Shown one piece after another: positions 24,501-38,027 of a DNA stretch of 64,000 nt. Numbering within the stretch: the stretch's first letter is position 1; each line of letters begins with the position of its first letter. The position numbers were made by a program, and so were the translations under genes. Location: positions 19,922,685-19,986,684 of the forward strand of contig CP141140.1 of the NCBI GenBank assembly GCA_035235625.1, in the 5' to 3' direction. Source of the stretch: Saururus chinensis. Lineage: Eukaryota > Streptophyta > Magnoliopsida > Piperales > Saururaceae. The notes below the pieces were generated by a model. That model was not told the origin of the DNA, did no database searches, and saw nothing but the letters and a program-made list of their open reading frames with translations.

Positions 24501-25260
24501 ATTATCAGGAAGGAAGCCTTTAGAAAGGAAGCCTTTAGAGATTGTTCAGAAGATTAATTCTAATGCTTATCGTCTCAAATTTCTTAGTCATATTTGTATT
24601 TTTGATGTTTTTAATGTTAAACATCTTATTCCTTATCTTGGAGATTCTTTAGATGATGGTTATGTGAATTCGATGGTAAATTTTTTCGAGTTAGGAGAGG
24701 TTGATGTAGATTAGTTGACATTGAACTATATAGAGCAATGTGATCACACAAAGAAAAAGTACAATTTTTGTCTGGTTAGTTAATCAATCAGGCTATCAAT
24801 AGACCTCAACGATCAATTGGCATGATTTTTCACTTAGTATAAAATGAAGCCAAGAGCATTAGCAATCGATCACATGCTAGTGATTGATTACTACATCTAC
24901 AAGACGGTTTTCAAGTCCATTTTGAATAAGAATTTGATGTCAAATAGATTTTTTTTCAAGTATGTTGTTTTCCTAGAAGTTTTTATTTCATATTGCTTTA
25001 ATTATTTAGGGATTTTATGATCTATTTTCTTTAATTTTGAATGGTTAGTCAAAAGTAATTAGAAACTAGTTTCTTTTATTTATAATTATATAATTAAGGA
25101 TTATATAAAAATTTTGGCTCTTTCATGAAGGCTATAATTTTGTGTATTTTTTGACATATATATAAAAGAAGAAGATAATATTTCTTTCTCTTTTACTTTT
25201 CTTCTATTTTATATAAATTTATGATTAAAATTGGCAAAAGAGAAAGATTGTGTGAAGCCA
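18563..25260 (+). mobile_element. Ty3-gypsy retrotransposon, 5'-truncated, broken
   Basis: Reverse transcriptase motifs of the chromovirus type begin at once at 18563 and continue after a nested solo LTR (18764-22572) with the F-D-D-I-L-I-Y core at about 22635. RNase H, integrase (zinc-finger and core parts near 23600-24300) and the end of pol (to about 24715) follow on the plus strand. The stretch 24720-25260 probably holds the 3' noncoding end and a worn LTR. The 5' part is missing, and truncation coincides with the edge of the segmental duplication. The coding parts carry many breaks, so it is an old fossil. Confidence 0.85.
18764..22572. mobile_element. Solo LTR of a long-LTR gypsy element, old
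   Basis: The element is 3,809 bp, TGTAACGTTCG ... GATATTACA, flanked by TCAAA/TTAAA (5-bp target duplication with one mismatch). It lies inside the reverse transcriptase of the gypsy element. It is homologous end to end with 46985-51941. No gag or pol is present, and the first few hundred bases do not recur at the other end, so it is a solo LTR and not a full element. It contains TACTCTTACACTTACAGTC-type short repeats (about 19380-19620). Nearly all CpG sites seen in the other copy appear as TpG or CpA here, which indicates age. Confidence 0.85.
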
Positions 25261-25344
25261 AATTTATCGAATGACCTTCATCCTATAAATCTAACCCTGC
25301 ATCATACAACTCCACAAAATTAACAGTCGATAATAATTTTTATT

Positions 25345-25684
25345 TTTTTTAAAATATTTTAATATTAGTGACACTTTATAAAACATCTCTAATAATTAAT
25401 TATTAGTGGTGTATGTTATTAAGCGTCGCTAATAATGTTTTTTTTTGCGACACTCATTTAAGCATCATAAAAAATATTAATATTAGAGACGCAAATTTAA
25501 GTATCACTAATATTATACTATTAGCGATATTTTTGTATAAGCGTTGCTAATTAACATTAGTGATTGAACCTTTATCGATGCTTATGGCAATGTTAATTAT
25601 GTATCACTAATAGTCATTAGTAATATTTATAAAATTATTAATAATGCTTAAAAATATCATTAATAGTTTTTTTTATTATAGTAA
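25345..25684. mobile_element. CACTA-like transposon remnant
   Basis: The segment is dense in short direct and inverted motifs of the form ATTAGTGA(C/T) / GCGTCGCTAATAAT. These are typical of the subterminal zones of plant CACTA elements. The right edge ends near TATTATAGTA, close to the expected ...TAGTG terminus. No transposase is seen. The family assignment rests on the repeat style only. Confidence 0.55.
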
Positions 25685-25724
25685 AAAAAAATTATAAAAA
25701 AATATATCATATTTCAACACTTTC

Positions 25725-25815
25725 TCTGAGGAGTGCTTCACAACAACATTTGGGCTTCTTCTATCTTCTCATGGTTCTCAATCTCACCCCACCTCCGGAG
25801 CACTATACTGGTTGA
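25725..25815 (-). pseudogene. 5' relic of a helical MMKAPG-family gene
   Basis: This is the counterpart of the first codons and leader of the gene at 10375-10854, at the left edge of segmental copy B. The codon matching the start (25762-25764, reverse strand) reads ATA. The remaining codons (E-E-A-Q-M-L-L) run into a stop, and the similarity ends at the CACTA-like remnant. The rest of the gene, including membrane segment and tail, is gone. Confidence 0.8.
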
Positions 25816-26569
25816 AGCCCTTTATTAAAGAGATGATTCGAGAGTAGGTGTGGTTAAAGATTCGATGTTGACGATGATGGGACAAGTCATACAAAAAGAA
25901 TGCACCGGAGGAGAAAAGAAAGAGTGCTGCCAAGCAAGCGATTGTACGAACCAGCGTTTCTATTTAAATTTTTTATGAATAAAAAATTTAATAAGGCTTA
26001 ATCAAATGATTTATTTGCACTAGTATAGGCAAAAATATAGACCACGTAATTGTGCACTTCCGTGTGCTCCATCGATTTGAGGTCATAGAAGTGCAGTATT
26101 CAGCATTGGAATTGATTTCCTCTAATCTTATTCAATTAAATAACAATTGCAAAGATTAATATATATTAGCTAATAATTGATGATATTGTCCGTGAGGATT
26201 AGTTTGGTAAGTCTCTAGTGATAATTTAAAATCTGCTTTCCAAGTGATTACATCTTTTTTCTTTTGCTTTCCAAAAAAAAGTGCTTAGATGAGCATTGGC
26301 ATTTGCCAAACGCAAACTTCATATATCCGTGTATTTAATTATTTACTTTAAATTTGTTTATGTGATTTACGATTATTATACACTTGTACCCATCACTCGT
26401 GGCATCATTTCACAGCTACATGACTACATGAGCATGGATCCATGACCACTGGGCAGGCCATGGCTAATACTGTTCTCGGGTTAACTGGGTTCGCCAAAAG
26501 TGCTTCTTCCGTAATCGATTGTAAAAAATTTATTTGATAAAGTTCGGAGAATTTTCAGTGCCTTTCCAC

Positions 26570-26576
26570 TATATAA
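26570..26576 (+). promoter_or_regulatory. TATA box of the copy B gene
   Basis: TATATAA is conserved with the copy A promoter at 12198. The distance to the first ATG is about 61 bp, and to the paralogue-equivalent ATG about 88 bp. Confidence 0.75.
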
Positions 26577-26603
26577 GCACGCTTCGTGCCCGGAGCGAAT
26601 CTC

Positions 26604-26630
26604 AGAGAGAGAGAGAGAGAGAGAGAGAGA
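26604..26630. repeat. (AG)n tract abutting the start codon
   Basis: About 13 AG units run directly into the ATG at 26631, in the predicted 5' leader. Copy A has only a short impure GAGAGA stretch at the same place (12240-12266). Confidence 0.9.
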
Positions 26631-26975
26631 ATGGAGGGTGGTGTGGGGAGGTTTATCATGGAGAAGCTGCACCAGTTTCTTCTGCTGCTGGAGAACTTCT
26701 GGGGATATGGGATCCACAAAATTGACGAGATCTTTCCACCGGAGACCAGGTCTGCGACACTGAAGCACTGGCTCTCTATTGGACTGTCTGTGGCCATACC
26801 CCTGGGTCTCCTCTTCTGCTGCCTCTATTGTTGCTACCGTTGTTGTTGCAGGACCGGTGTGAGAATGATGAAAGCCCCTGGAAGACCTGGCTTTCGTATT
26901 CCCAGAGTCTCCTTCGAGGCAAATCCGGCTAACTATTTCAGAGGCTTGCATTCAGGCCTGCCTCTTAGCGTTTGA
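26631..26975 (+). CDS. Small Cys-rich membrane protein, MMKAPG-tail family, copy B
   Basis: The protein is 114 aa from the first ATG (MEGGVGRFI...), or 105 aa from 26658, which aligns exactly with the start of the paralogue at 12296. By scanning, 26631 would be used first; the codon change making this ATG is private to copy B. The order is the same as in the paralogue: N-terminal helix, hydrophobic segment (SIGLSVAIPLGLLFC), cysteine-rich end (CC-x-Y-CC-x-R-CCC), then MMKAPGR, R-I-P-R-V-S-F-E-A-N-P-A-N-Y-F-R and a short end SGLPLSV. Most differences from the paralogue keep residue type, and the frame is intact. That suggests the copy is under constraint, which should be tested. Function is unknown to me. 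Confidence 0.83.
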   Translation: MEGGVGRFIMEKLHQFLLLLENFWGYGIHKIDEIFPPETRSATLKHWLSIGLSVAIPLGLLFCCLYCCYRCCCRTGVRMMKAPGRPGFRIPRVSFEANPANYFRGLHSGLPLSV

Positions 26976-27692
26976 TCTCGTGACTTGTGTTTCTAGCTTC
27001 TGGGCGATGTTTGCCATATGTAGAACTTGTGAAGTAATTGGGTTTCTTATGGTGTTTGAAATGGCTGAAAAGCTTATGTCGATCCTACTAATGTCTAGTT
27101 TTACTGATTTTCTGTCCTGTTGCTGGGTTGTCCCGTGATATTTAATTAGATTTCGTACAGACGTTCGAAAATTTTCCTCATCGATGCTGTTAATCCATTA
27201 TAAACGCCATCAGACTCAACATTCAAATAAAATGGCAGCTGAGAAGAATCACGCGTTTCTGGGCGCTACTGCTCACATGGAATGTTTGTAGCTTGTTTCT
27301 TACATCATCATGGAAGGGCACAGACGAGACGAATATGCAGGGGGGAATCTTCGTCGGACGCGTCGAGCTTGACCGGGCTGAGCCGAATGACCACTAGGGC
27401 TTTGAACATATATAGGGTAACTCAGTTGTTTTTGTCTATGGCTGGCCTTTGATGTACCATGATAAGCCTTATAATGCGGTCAAGGAGTGGGTCATAAAAA
27501 ATAGTCTGGAAACATTTTTGAACTCGGTCATGCTACTTCACACTCTACAAACCAACCCGTATGCGCTTAGCCTGATCGGGCTTTATGACCGTATACCCTG
27601 CCAGCCCACATAGGGTTCCAATATCCGCTGCCCCCTTAAGTACGTATATTCGGATTTCGGAGTCCTATGCAAACTTGTCAATAGAGTTGGTG

Positions 27693-30238
<2,546 letters not shown>

Positions 30239-33015
30239 TATTCCACTTGGTTTAATAGTTATACCTATCAGTCTACGTTTTTTTTTTCTCGGTATCCCTG
30301 ATAATCTATTTATTAGAATTTAATTTGGAATTTCATGGATTAAAGGCACCCTCTCAACTGACCATCTGATTATGGCAAGGAAAGTGCGTTTAACACTAAG
30401 TGCTCCTTTTCTTTTTGCCTTATCAAAGGAATCATGACATGAACAACTGGAGATATGCTAGTAGGAAAGTCAATTTCACTCTAGGAACAATATGAATCAT
30501 CTCTATGAAACTCATATATTTATTTAGAATAGCAATCATGAGAGCAACTGAGTTTTCATCCTTGTCGTTACATAAATAAGATGGAGAAAAGCTTAAGATT
30601 GATAATTTTAAATAATCACTCAACCATATATTAACATAAGTAATTCAGCACAATTATTAAGCGTGATGCATCCGGAAGAATGAGGATGTAGAAATCTGAG
30701 GTCAGCAATCTGACGGAAGGCTGACAAAAGTAACAAATAAATAATGGTCCAAAGAGCCGACAATAGAAGTTGCTCAACAATCCATTGCTGACCTGAAAAC
30801 GACTCCGCAACAGTGATCCAGGGCCTTTTCCCACTAATTAATTATCCGCTTCAGCTACCCAGTTTTCTCTTTCTCTGTGTCGGTATAAGAGAGTTTAAGC
30901 AAAGCATGAATGGAAGCCCCTTAGATGATTAATAATTATGAAGTAAGGCTTCTCCAAGTTGTAGTTGGCGTGGTTATCTCAAAACTCAAACATAACCACT
31001 TTGGCCAATCAATGGGCAATTAAAAGCAAAAATCTTCATACAACCAAAAAGCACAAAGAACAGAGACATGAGACCTCAAGCTCTGAGTGCAACCAATGTG
31101 TTTTAAAACTGGCCTGGCCAAGTCGTCATCTACTTTTCTTGGTAATCTCTTAGAAATTCACATGCCTCTCAGTGTGGTTGCTCTGGGTTTTGAGGTGGGT
31201 TGTACATTTGAAGTCCACTATGTCTCATCATATAATTTAAGTATAAGATTTGAAGGCGTTCAAAGATTAATTTCATCTTGGAGGCAATATTGGAGTCAAA
31301 ATCGGCTTTTTAACTTAGGGAGAAATTTTTCATCGAGGAATCTCCACAAAGGATATTTGTTTAATTAGTCTCGCGTAAGAAAATAAGCGAGCCAAGTGAG
31401 ACCGTCTATATAAGAAAATTCTCCTCTTAGATGTAGAGACACTTCTACTTAGATGAAGTGGCTAAGTGTGGTTGTACTGAAGGTGTACACATACGTTAGT
31501 GCAACTTGGGTCGCTTTAGCACATAAGCAATATCGCGAGGAGAGCTTGAGGAGCATTTTGTATTGCCGTTCAAACTTGTGTACGTTTGTCCAAAGTCAGG
31601 ATCGTTAAGGAATTACTATTTATGAAGGGGTGAAACGAAAATCGCTTATACAAACCGAAGAAGAAAGGATCCAAAAACACAAACAAAAAATACATAATGA
31701 GACTCTTGACAAACTTCCAACAATTCCACTCATCTTCTTTCTCTTCCTACAAGTGTTTGGGCAATATAAATATCCCCAAAATTTTGAGTTCAAGTTCGGC
31801 TTATTAAAGTGCATCCTAAGCCTTGAAGTGCACCTTAAGCGCAACATAGAGGTCTGTATTTTGGGAGTGAATAGCCGAAAAAAACTAACGCATCATAGGC
31901 AGTAATATCGCTTTCAAAGTCAACAGTTTTTAGCAGCACTAAGAGTTCAAAGAGACGTTACCGGAAGAAATAATTAATTATTAACATTTTGGAAAAAAAA
32001 CTTAAAATTTTGATTAGTTTTATATATTCCATCTGCCCAAATTAATAGCTTTATTTAGTAAAAATTTATTATATATTAATTATTTTATTTTGTTAAATTT
32101 AAGTGATTGAGTGCTCAAAAAGAGTATCATAAGCCTATTATTTCCTTATCATAGCTGTGAATTTTACCATTTAATAAAAATTATTATTTTTAAAATATAA
32201 CTATTAATATAAGACGGGGGAGTATTAACTAGTTCATACTTAATTATATAAGCACTAATGTTTTCAATGTTTGAATTAGAGAATTTTACTAGAGAATAAA
32301 GAGGGTGTACCAACCTTCCTCTCTCTTTGTTTAACTCATTCTTCAGCCGTCAAACATGAAGCACATTGCATATAATGATTTTCTTGACTCAGAAGCTTAT
32401 TAAAACTAATAAGTGAGTATGTATGCATCCACCTTGAATAGTATGGTCTTTCATGAAGTATAAGGACACAATTCACCCAAAAACTTTTAGACAATTCTTA
32501 GGAAGAAGAGAAATAGGAGATAATGGAGAAGGAGGCAGAGTAGGGGGCATCTGCACTTAGTTAGAGGTAGAGCCAATTGCAAAGGAAGCGGCGTCGAAAT
32601 GGAAGATATTTTTATTTAGTGGGTTGGTAGAGTTAAAGTAAAAAAAATAGAATTATTTTTTGTTGTAAGAAATGTTTTTAGTATTTTACTCTTAAAAAGA
32701 GCTCAATATATCCATGAAATTGATGGTGACACATATTAGCGGCACTAGTATTAGTACTAATATGCACTAATATATGCATCTCAAATATAAAAAACTCACA
32801 AGCGTTCTTTATGCTGAGCTCACTGACTATCATAGGACATAAAAAAAACTCTTCCCTTTGATGTGAGGTTCACACATGAGTAGGGTCATTTTGAAGAATA
32901 TTTTAACCAAATCTTTGTAATTTGCAGGTATTAGTGGTAATTGGACTATAACCTCCTCGTTCAGGAATTTTAGCATAAAAGAAATCAGAACTTTGTTTGC
33001 CCGTCATTATACATA
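30239..33015. other. Intergenic, mostly unassigned
   Basis: No gene was supported. A degenerate Stowaway-like MITE lies at 32025-32225. At about 31099 a run GTGTTTTAAAACTGGCC resembles the end of the hAT element at 1446, but no partner end was found. The rest shows nothing I can name. Confidence 0.5.
32025..32225. mobile_element. Stowaway-like MITE
   Basis: The ends are inverted (CCATCTGCCCAAATTAATAG near the left and TATTAATATAAGACGGGGGAG at the right). The interior is AT-rich with AAGTGATTGAGTGCTCAAAAAG, shared with 36815-37010 and 56209-56412. Confidence 0.7.
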
Positions 33016-33978
33016 TAGGGGTGTTAACGAGCCAAGCCGAGTTGAGCCGAGTATTAGGCTGTTTTGGCTCAAACTTGAATTGCTGAAGCTCGGCTCGAGC
33101 TAGGCTCGAAGCTCGAATAAACTCGAACCTTTCAGCTCGAGCTTGGCTCAAATTAAAAATCCAAAACTTAGCTTGAGCTCGAACTTGAATAAATGAATCA
33201 TAAGCCTTGGCTCGAACTGGGCTTGAACTAAAAAATAAAAATAATATATATATAAATATAAAGTATATGAAGTATCACATATACTAATATACTTTTAGTA
33301 TTAAATATTAATAAATATACTTCAACAAGTATTACGACTACACCGTGAACATTTAATTATAGTCACTATAAAAGAAGAAAACTATGACAAATAAGTTTTA
33401 GTTACATATACTAAAAAAATGCAACATTATTATTTTTCTCTTTTTATGTACATATAATCACTAAAAAAGATGTAAAAAATAAATAATTATTTAGGCAACA
33501 TTGTCATCTACTTTTTTGTGTTTTATTTTTTTTACATGCTTATAAATCACTAATAAAAAAGATATTCTATAATTTTAGTGTGCTTCTAAAAAATTCTGAA
33601 GTACATGTAAAAAGATATACATTTTGTAAGATGAGGATGGTCCCAATGTCATGCTTCAAATTTTAAAAGAATATCTAATCATTCTTTTCTAAACTAAGGT
33701 TGGTCCACAAATGTCATACTTTTTTTAGAATTATTTTTAAGTATATTAGTGTGATATCATGTTGACCATCTGTCATATACTTATAGCTTCATTTGGTTTT
33801 TTAATTGAACTAATTTTAGTTCATCTTCAAGAATCAAATAGCCTTATTAATTTAGAACAAAAGGAGTATATTAGTATTTGCATCTTCAATATTTTTATTT
33901 TTATAAAATATATATCATATATAAAAATTATATATTCGTTATAATTTAACAAGGATATATATCATGAAATTTTTTTAT

Positions 33979-34176
33979 ATGAGTTTAGACTCTTGTACGT
34001 CAGCATGAGTAAAGACATCATAGGCCATTAGATCGAGATCCAAATGCGCAAGAAGATATAAACTAATTTACCTCCCGAGTTATGTGTGTTCTTATATTGT
34101 AATATGATGATGTATGACATCTATACTCATATAGTCGTGAGTGAGCTTTGACTCATATAAACGGGTCTCATATATC
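33979..34176. mobile_element. Palindromic MITE nested in hAT
   Basis: The unit begins TATATGAGTTTAGACTC and ends GACTCATATAAACGGGTCTC. This matches the family of the two units in the TA tracts at 28779-29337, here in a decayed form. Confidence 0.65.
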
Positions 34177-34229
34177 AATACGATACATAGTATTAGTATA
34201 TAAATATGTGATTATATGTCGTTTTATAT

Positions 34230-34315
34230 ATTTCATTTGTCTTAGATTAATAGCTCAATTAAATTTTTCAAAATGAACTAATCAAATAGAGCTATTAATC
34301 TAAGAATGAAAGGAG
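34230..34315. mobile_element. Small Stowaway-like MITE nested in hAT
   Basis: Inverted ends TTCATTTGTCTTAGATTAAT and ATTAATCTAAGAATGAAAG enclose about 45 bp. A similar unit lies at about 33784-33868. Confidence 0.65.
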
Positions 34316-34619
34316 TATGCTATAAATATATATTTAAATTAATAATTATGTTTATATAAAATATGCATATATATATATTATTTATTTTATATATATTATT
34401 TATATATAATTTTGAAATTATATTCGAGCTCAAGGTCGAGCCGAGTAGCATCGAGTTCAAGTTTTATTCGAGCCGAGCCGAGCCAAACAAGGGTCTGCTC
34501 AAACTCGGCTCGAATTTATTCGAGTTCGAGTCGAGCCTGATTCGAGTCGAGTTTAACTCAAGCCGAACCTAGCCGAATTAAGTTTACTCATGAGCCAGCT
34601 CAACTCACTTACAACCCTA

Positions 34620-35130
34620 TATACACAACACTATATGACATCTAAGCGAAGACGCAAGCTCTTTCTCGTATCAAAAGGACAGCTAAGTATATTTGTTGAC
34701 GTTTAAATGTATAATGTTTGCCTGATCATGATTTTGTATGTTAACAGGGCCAACTTACAGAAGTGGACCAGATAGTGTCCGAAACTTTGGAATTAAAGGG
34801 GAGCAAACTGAACATGAAAGCACTTTAGCAAAAGAATAAATAAATAAAACTGAGCATGAAAGCAGCAGTGACGTGGAAAGATGGAACAATGAAGCCACTC
34901 CGGTTGTCACTGGACCTTGACGGAAAGAAAAGACATGATACAGTAAAAGAAGAAGGAAAGTAAAGAAGTAGATGATCCTGCTCCTTTTTGGCTAATCGAT
35001 ATCAACATTGCTTCCTCTTGAAGGCTTCTGCCTGTATATGGATCCTAGTTTTTCTTCCCCTTCTTCCAAGTTAAAACCCAGCGTAGGAGTCATCGTGATC
35101 AGTAAAAACAATCGCCATTATCCTCATTCC
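34620..35130. other. 5' region of the DUF674 gene
   Basis: This is unique sequence with no clear TATA box chosen. Two earlier in-frame starts (codons at 35008 and 35038) exist upstream of 35131, but the added residues do not look like the family. Confidence 0.45.
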
Positions 35131-37985
35131 ATGGAGACCCAGCAAGTGGAGATGAAGCTTGTGGTCGATTCTAAGAAGAACCGGGTCTTGTTTGCCGAGT
35201 GTGGCAGCGATTTCGTGGACCTGCTCATCTTCCTCTTGACCCTCCCAATGGGAACTGTAGTCCGCCTGACGAGCAAGCAGATGGGAATAGGATCCATGGG
35301 CAGATTGTACGAGAGCGTGGCCAAGCTTGACGTGGGATTATTCCAGTCCGAGGGATTGAAGGCCATGCTCCTCAGTGCTTACGGGAAGCCTCAACCGAAA
35401 AATGAACCTTCTAATGAATTCGAAGCTACGCACTTCTCTGGCTTTAGGTGCTCCTCTAGTCATTGTTGGGGTAGTCTAGAGTTTGCTCCATGCCATTGCG
35501 GGGGTGTGATGGATAGGCCGGATAGAATACACAAAAGCAGATTAGAAGAAAAGAAAGGGGAAGGGGTGTTTGTGAGAAAGGGGTCAAGGTTTATGGTGAC
35601 TGATGATCTGAGAGTGATGCCCTTGTCTATTGCATCAACTTTCTCCCTGCTGAATGAACTGGGTATTGAAGATGATGGCTCCTTCCGCGACGTCGTTGTC
35701 ACTGTAGGGGTTGAGGAGGTAAGCGTAGAGTGTTGCAACTAGCTAGTCTTTTGGTTACATATTTAAGTAGGAGATTAAAGTTCATTCTAGTTCTAATTAT
35801 CAGAATTCATGGTTTTAATAGGAGGCAAAATGCTTGAGAAAATTCACTCGTCAGGGGAATATTAAAACCGAGCTTGGCTCGACTATTTTCCTTGAGTAGG
35901 TTTGGGCTGCATGGTCCAGATTTGTGGTTAAATTATAATCAGCCCCTTGTTAGCTCTAGCTTGAACTAGATTGAATATGAACTACAACTCTATAAGATTT
36001 GATTATTACTATTGAGACTAGTTATGGTCATTTGGCTTAATGTTTTGCATGTTTAACCCCATGCGTTGTTTTACCCCTTTGAAAAGTGGGGCCGTTTGTG
36101 TTGGTGGACATATTGATGCTTGGAATCCATCATTCACATTATGTCAGGTTTCCAGACCCGGTTAACTGCTGAAATTTCTAATCTACTACTTCCATCCATC
36201 CCACATTAATAGCTTCATACTGTTTTTTAAAATGAAATTATTTTAGTTCATTTTGAAAATTAAATAGAGCCATTATTAACGTGGGACTGAGGGAGTATTT
36301 GTTAGCTCAATTATCGTTAACATCTATTAATTATCGTAAACATCTTCTTCATAGTTTAGCTAATTCCTCACCTATTTGGGCTACTAGGTGCCACTGGTTG
36401 CAAACAGGCAACTTCATTTTTTGATAATCATACTGAGATTGTTTGGCATATTCTTCCACTGGTGGGTCTCTGCACAAAATAACTAATGGTTTTGCTACCC
36501 CATCATTTTCCAGATTCCTTTTTCAATTCACCCTGCTCAACCACTCGACCCATTCAAGCCTGCTTCAGATCGGCTGTGAGGCCCCAATCATCGGGTCACA
36601 CTGGGAAAACACTTGAGAATCAGGCCCTAGGAAATCTTGCTTACTTAGTATAGCTTATATCACAAGTATTAATGATATGAGTGTTTGAATTAGAGGTTTT
36701 TATATAGCAGTCTAGGGATGACAACAGTTGGGTAGATCAATCATCAGGGTCGACCTACTTTGTTTGCTGTCTCAACATGGAGCAAGTTGCATTTAAAGAC
36801 ATAACTACATGTTACTCGCATTGTCTTAAATTAATAGCTTTATTTGGTAAAAAGAATTTGTTTTACATTAATAACTCCATTTTGTTCACTGGGTACTTAA
36901 AAAGAGAATTATAAGTTTATTTTTCCTTTTCTTGGATGTGAGTTTTGCTATTCAATAAAACCATTATTATTCCAAATATAACTATTAATAGAGGACAGAA
37001 GGAATATAAAACTAGCTAGTTATAGTGACCACAAACACAAGCGTGTGCTTGCACAAAGAAGAATAAAATGTCCGTAGAATAGTCTGCTCCTTGTCTAATA
37101 AGACGATCTGCAGCAGGCACATTCATTGATTTGGTTGTAAATTTTCTACAACATACGAATAAAATGTCCGTAGAATAGTCTGCTCCTTGTCTAAGAAGAC
37201 GATATGCAGCAGGCACATTCATTGATTTGGTTGTAAATTTTCTACAACATACCTATACATGTGTATTGCTAATTTCCGCTCTACTTAATTGGGGCAAATA
37301 CTAGGGGTGTAAATGGCGTCTGTTTGTTCGGTGTCCGTCTGTGACCGCGTCCGTCCGCACTAAAATAGACAATATTATATTTTATCCATCTAAAATATGG
37401 ACGGACATGGACAAGGGTTGGCCGTGTCCACAGCCGTCCGTGTCCGCCAACTATATATTTTATTTTATTTTTATATTTTATACTAAATTATTAACTTATG
37501 TCACATAGTTAATAGTCATAAAAAGATTATAAAAAATACATATTATACTCTCATGTCTTCTATAACATTATTATTTATTTATTTTTTAGATTAGACTATC
37601 TTATTATTATAACTTATTTTTTAATTAATTTTTTACTAACTACCCTTAATTTGAGAATAAGTAGTATATATTAAGTTTTTACCTTCATTCCGTCTGTGTC
37701 CGTTTGTTTTCATCCGTGTCCGTCGTAGACAAATACAGACGGACAAGCACATGGTCTGCATAAAAATGAACAGTTGCGGACATGCCTTGTCCGTGTCCGC
37801 ATTCGTCCGTTTACACCCCTAGCAAATACTAACTCTTATTGTTTAATTTAACACTTAGCTTAATTCTTACACAGGTCCTAAAGCTGCTCAATCATTCGCT
37901 TGTCTCAAAGCTGCCTTTGACGGATGTGTTCTTACGGCATGAAATTGAAGTTGATACCATGCCCTGCCCTGCATTGAAAGAGTGA
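35131..37985 (+). CDS. DUF674 protein, first unit
   Basis: Exons are 35131-35718 and 37875-37985. The splice is GAG|GTAAGC ... TACACAG|GTCC, phase 0. The product is 232 aa. Family marks of DUF674 (a plant-specific domain of unknown function) are clear: M-K-L-V-V-D-S-K-K-N-R-V-L-F-A-E near the start, L-T-L-P-M-G-T-V-V-R-L, a G-x-L-Y-E-S-V segment, a Cys-rich stretch, G-V-F-V-R-K-G ... D-D-L-R-V-M-P, and after the splice V-L-K-L-L-N-H-S-L-V-S-K-L-P-L-T-D-V-F-L. It ends at TGA 37983-37985. The same frame continues past this TGA into the second DUF674 unit (38028 on). Known family members usually carry two such units in one chain, so this looks like one gene cut by a stop. The 2.16-kb intron holds MITEs, a hAT element and a tandem duplication. 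A longer start at 35008 or 35038 is possible. Confidence 0.85.
36184..36297. mobile_element. Stowaway-like MITE in the DUF674 intron
   Basis: The inverted ends are ACTTCCATCCATCCCACATT and the inverted form of AACGTGGGACTGAGGGAGT. Length is about 114 bp. Confidence 0.75.
36815..37010. mobile_element. Stowaway-like MITE in the DUF674 intron
   Basis: It begins near TTGTCTTAAATTAATAGC and ends near ATTAATAGAGGACAGAAGGA. It shares its interior with the copies at 32025 and 56209. Confidence 0.65.
37061..37252. repeat. 96-bp tandem duplication in the DUF674 intron
   Basis: Two head-to-tail units of 96 bp (37061-37156 and 37157-37252) differ at only a few positions, so the duplication is recent. 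Confidence 0.95.
37302..37821. mobile_element. Non-autonomous hAT element in the DUF674 intron
   Basis: The element is 520 bp, TAGGGGTGTAAATGG ... GTTTACACCCCTA. A perfect 8-bp target duplication GCAAATAC lies at 37294-37301 and 37822-37829. Repeated GTCCGTCCG / CGGACGGAC motifs fill both subterminal zones. It ends about 50 bp before the splice acceptor at 37874. Confidence 0.93.
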
Positions 37986-38027
37986 GCTCGGCCGCTCAAG
38001 GACACACAATCTGCATCCTACCTAGTG

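Larger units (their letters stand above)
25725..27692. repeat. Segmental duplication, copy B, left part
   Basis: This is collinear with 10800-13048. It holds the dead minus-strand gene start, the intergenic region, and the live plus-strand gene at 26631. It also carries about 275 bp (27254-27528) absent from copy A. The ends of that segment share TCA, which is compatible with a short-homology deletion in copy A. Confidence 0.88.
33016..34619. mobile_element. Non-autonomous hAT element with nested MITEs
   Basis: The element is 1,604 bp. The ends are TAGGGGTGTTAACGAG and the inverted form of TAGGGTTGTAAGTGAG. It is flanked by TATACATA / TATACACA (8-bp target duplication, one mismatch). The subterminal zones are made of alternating GAGCC/GGCTCGA motifs on both sides. 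No transposase is seen. The interior carries at least three smaller insertions: about 33784-33868, 33979-34176 and 34230-34315. Confidence 0.82.

Noticed and set aside
31095-31125. Possible second end of a hAT element like that at 1446
   Set aside because: Only one end-like run (GTGTTTTAAAACTGGCC) was found. There is no partner end and no 8-bp duplication.
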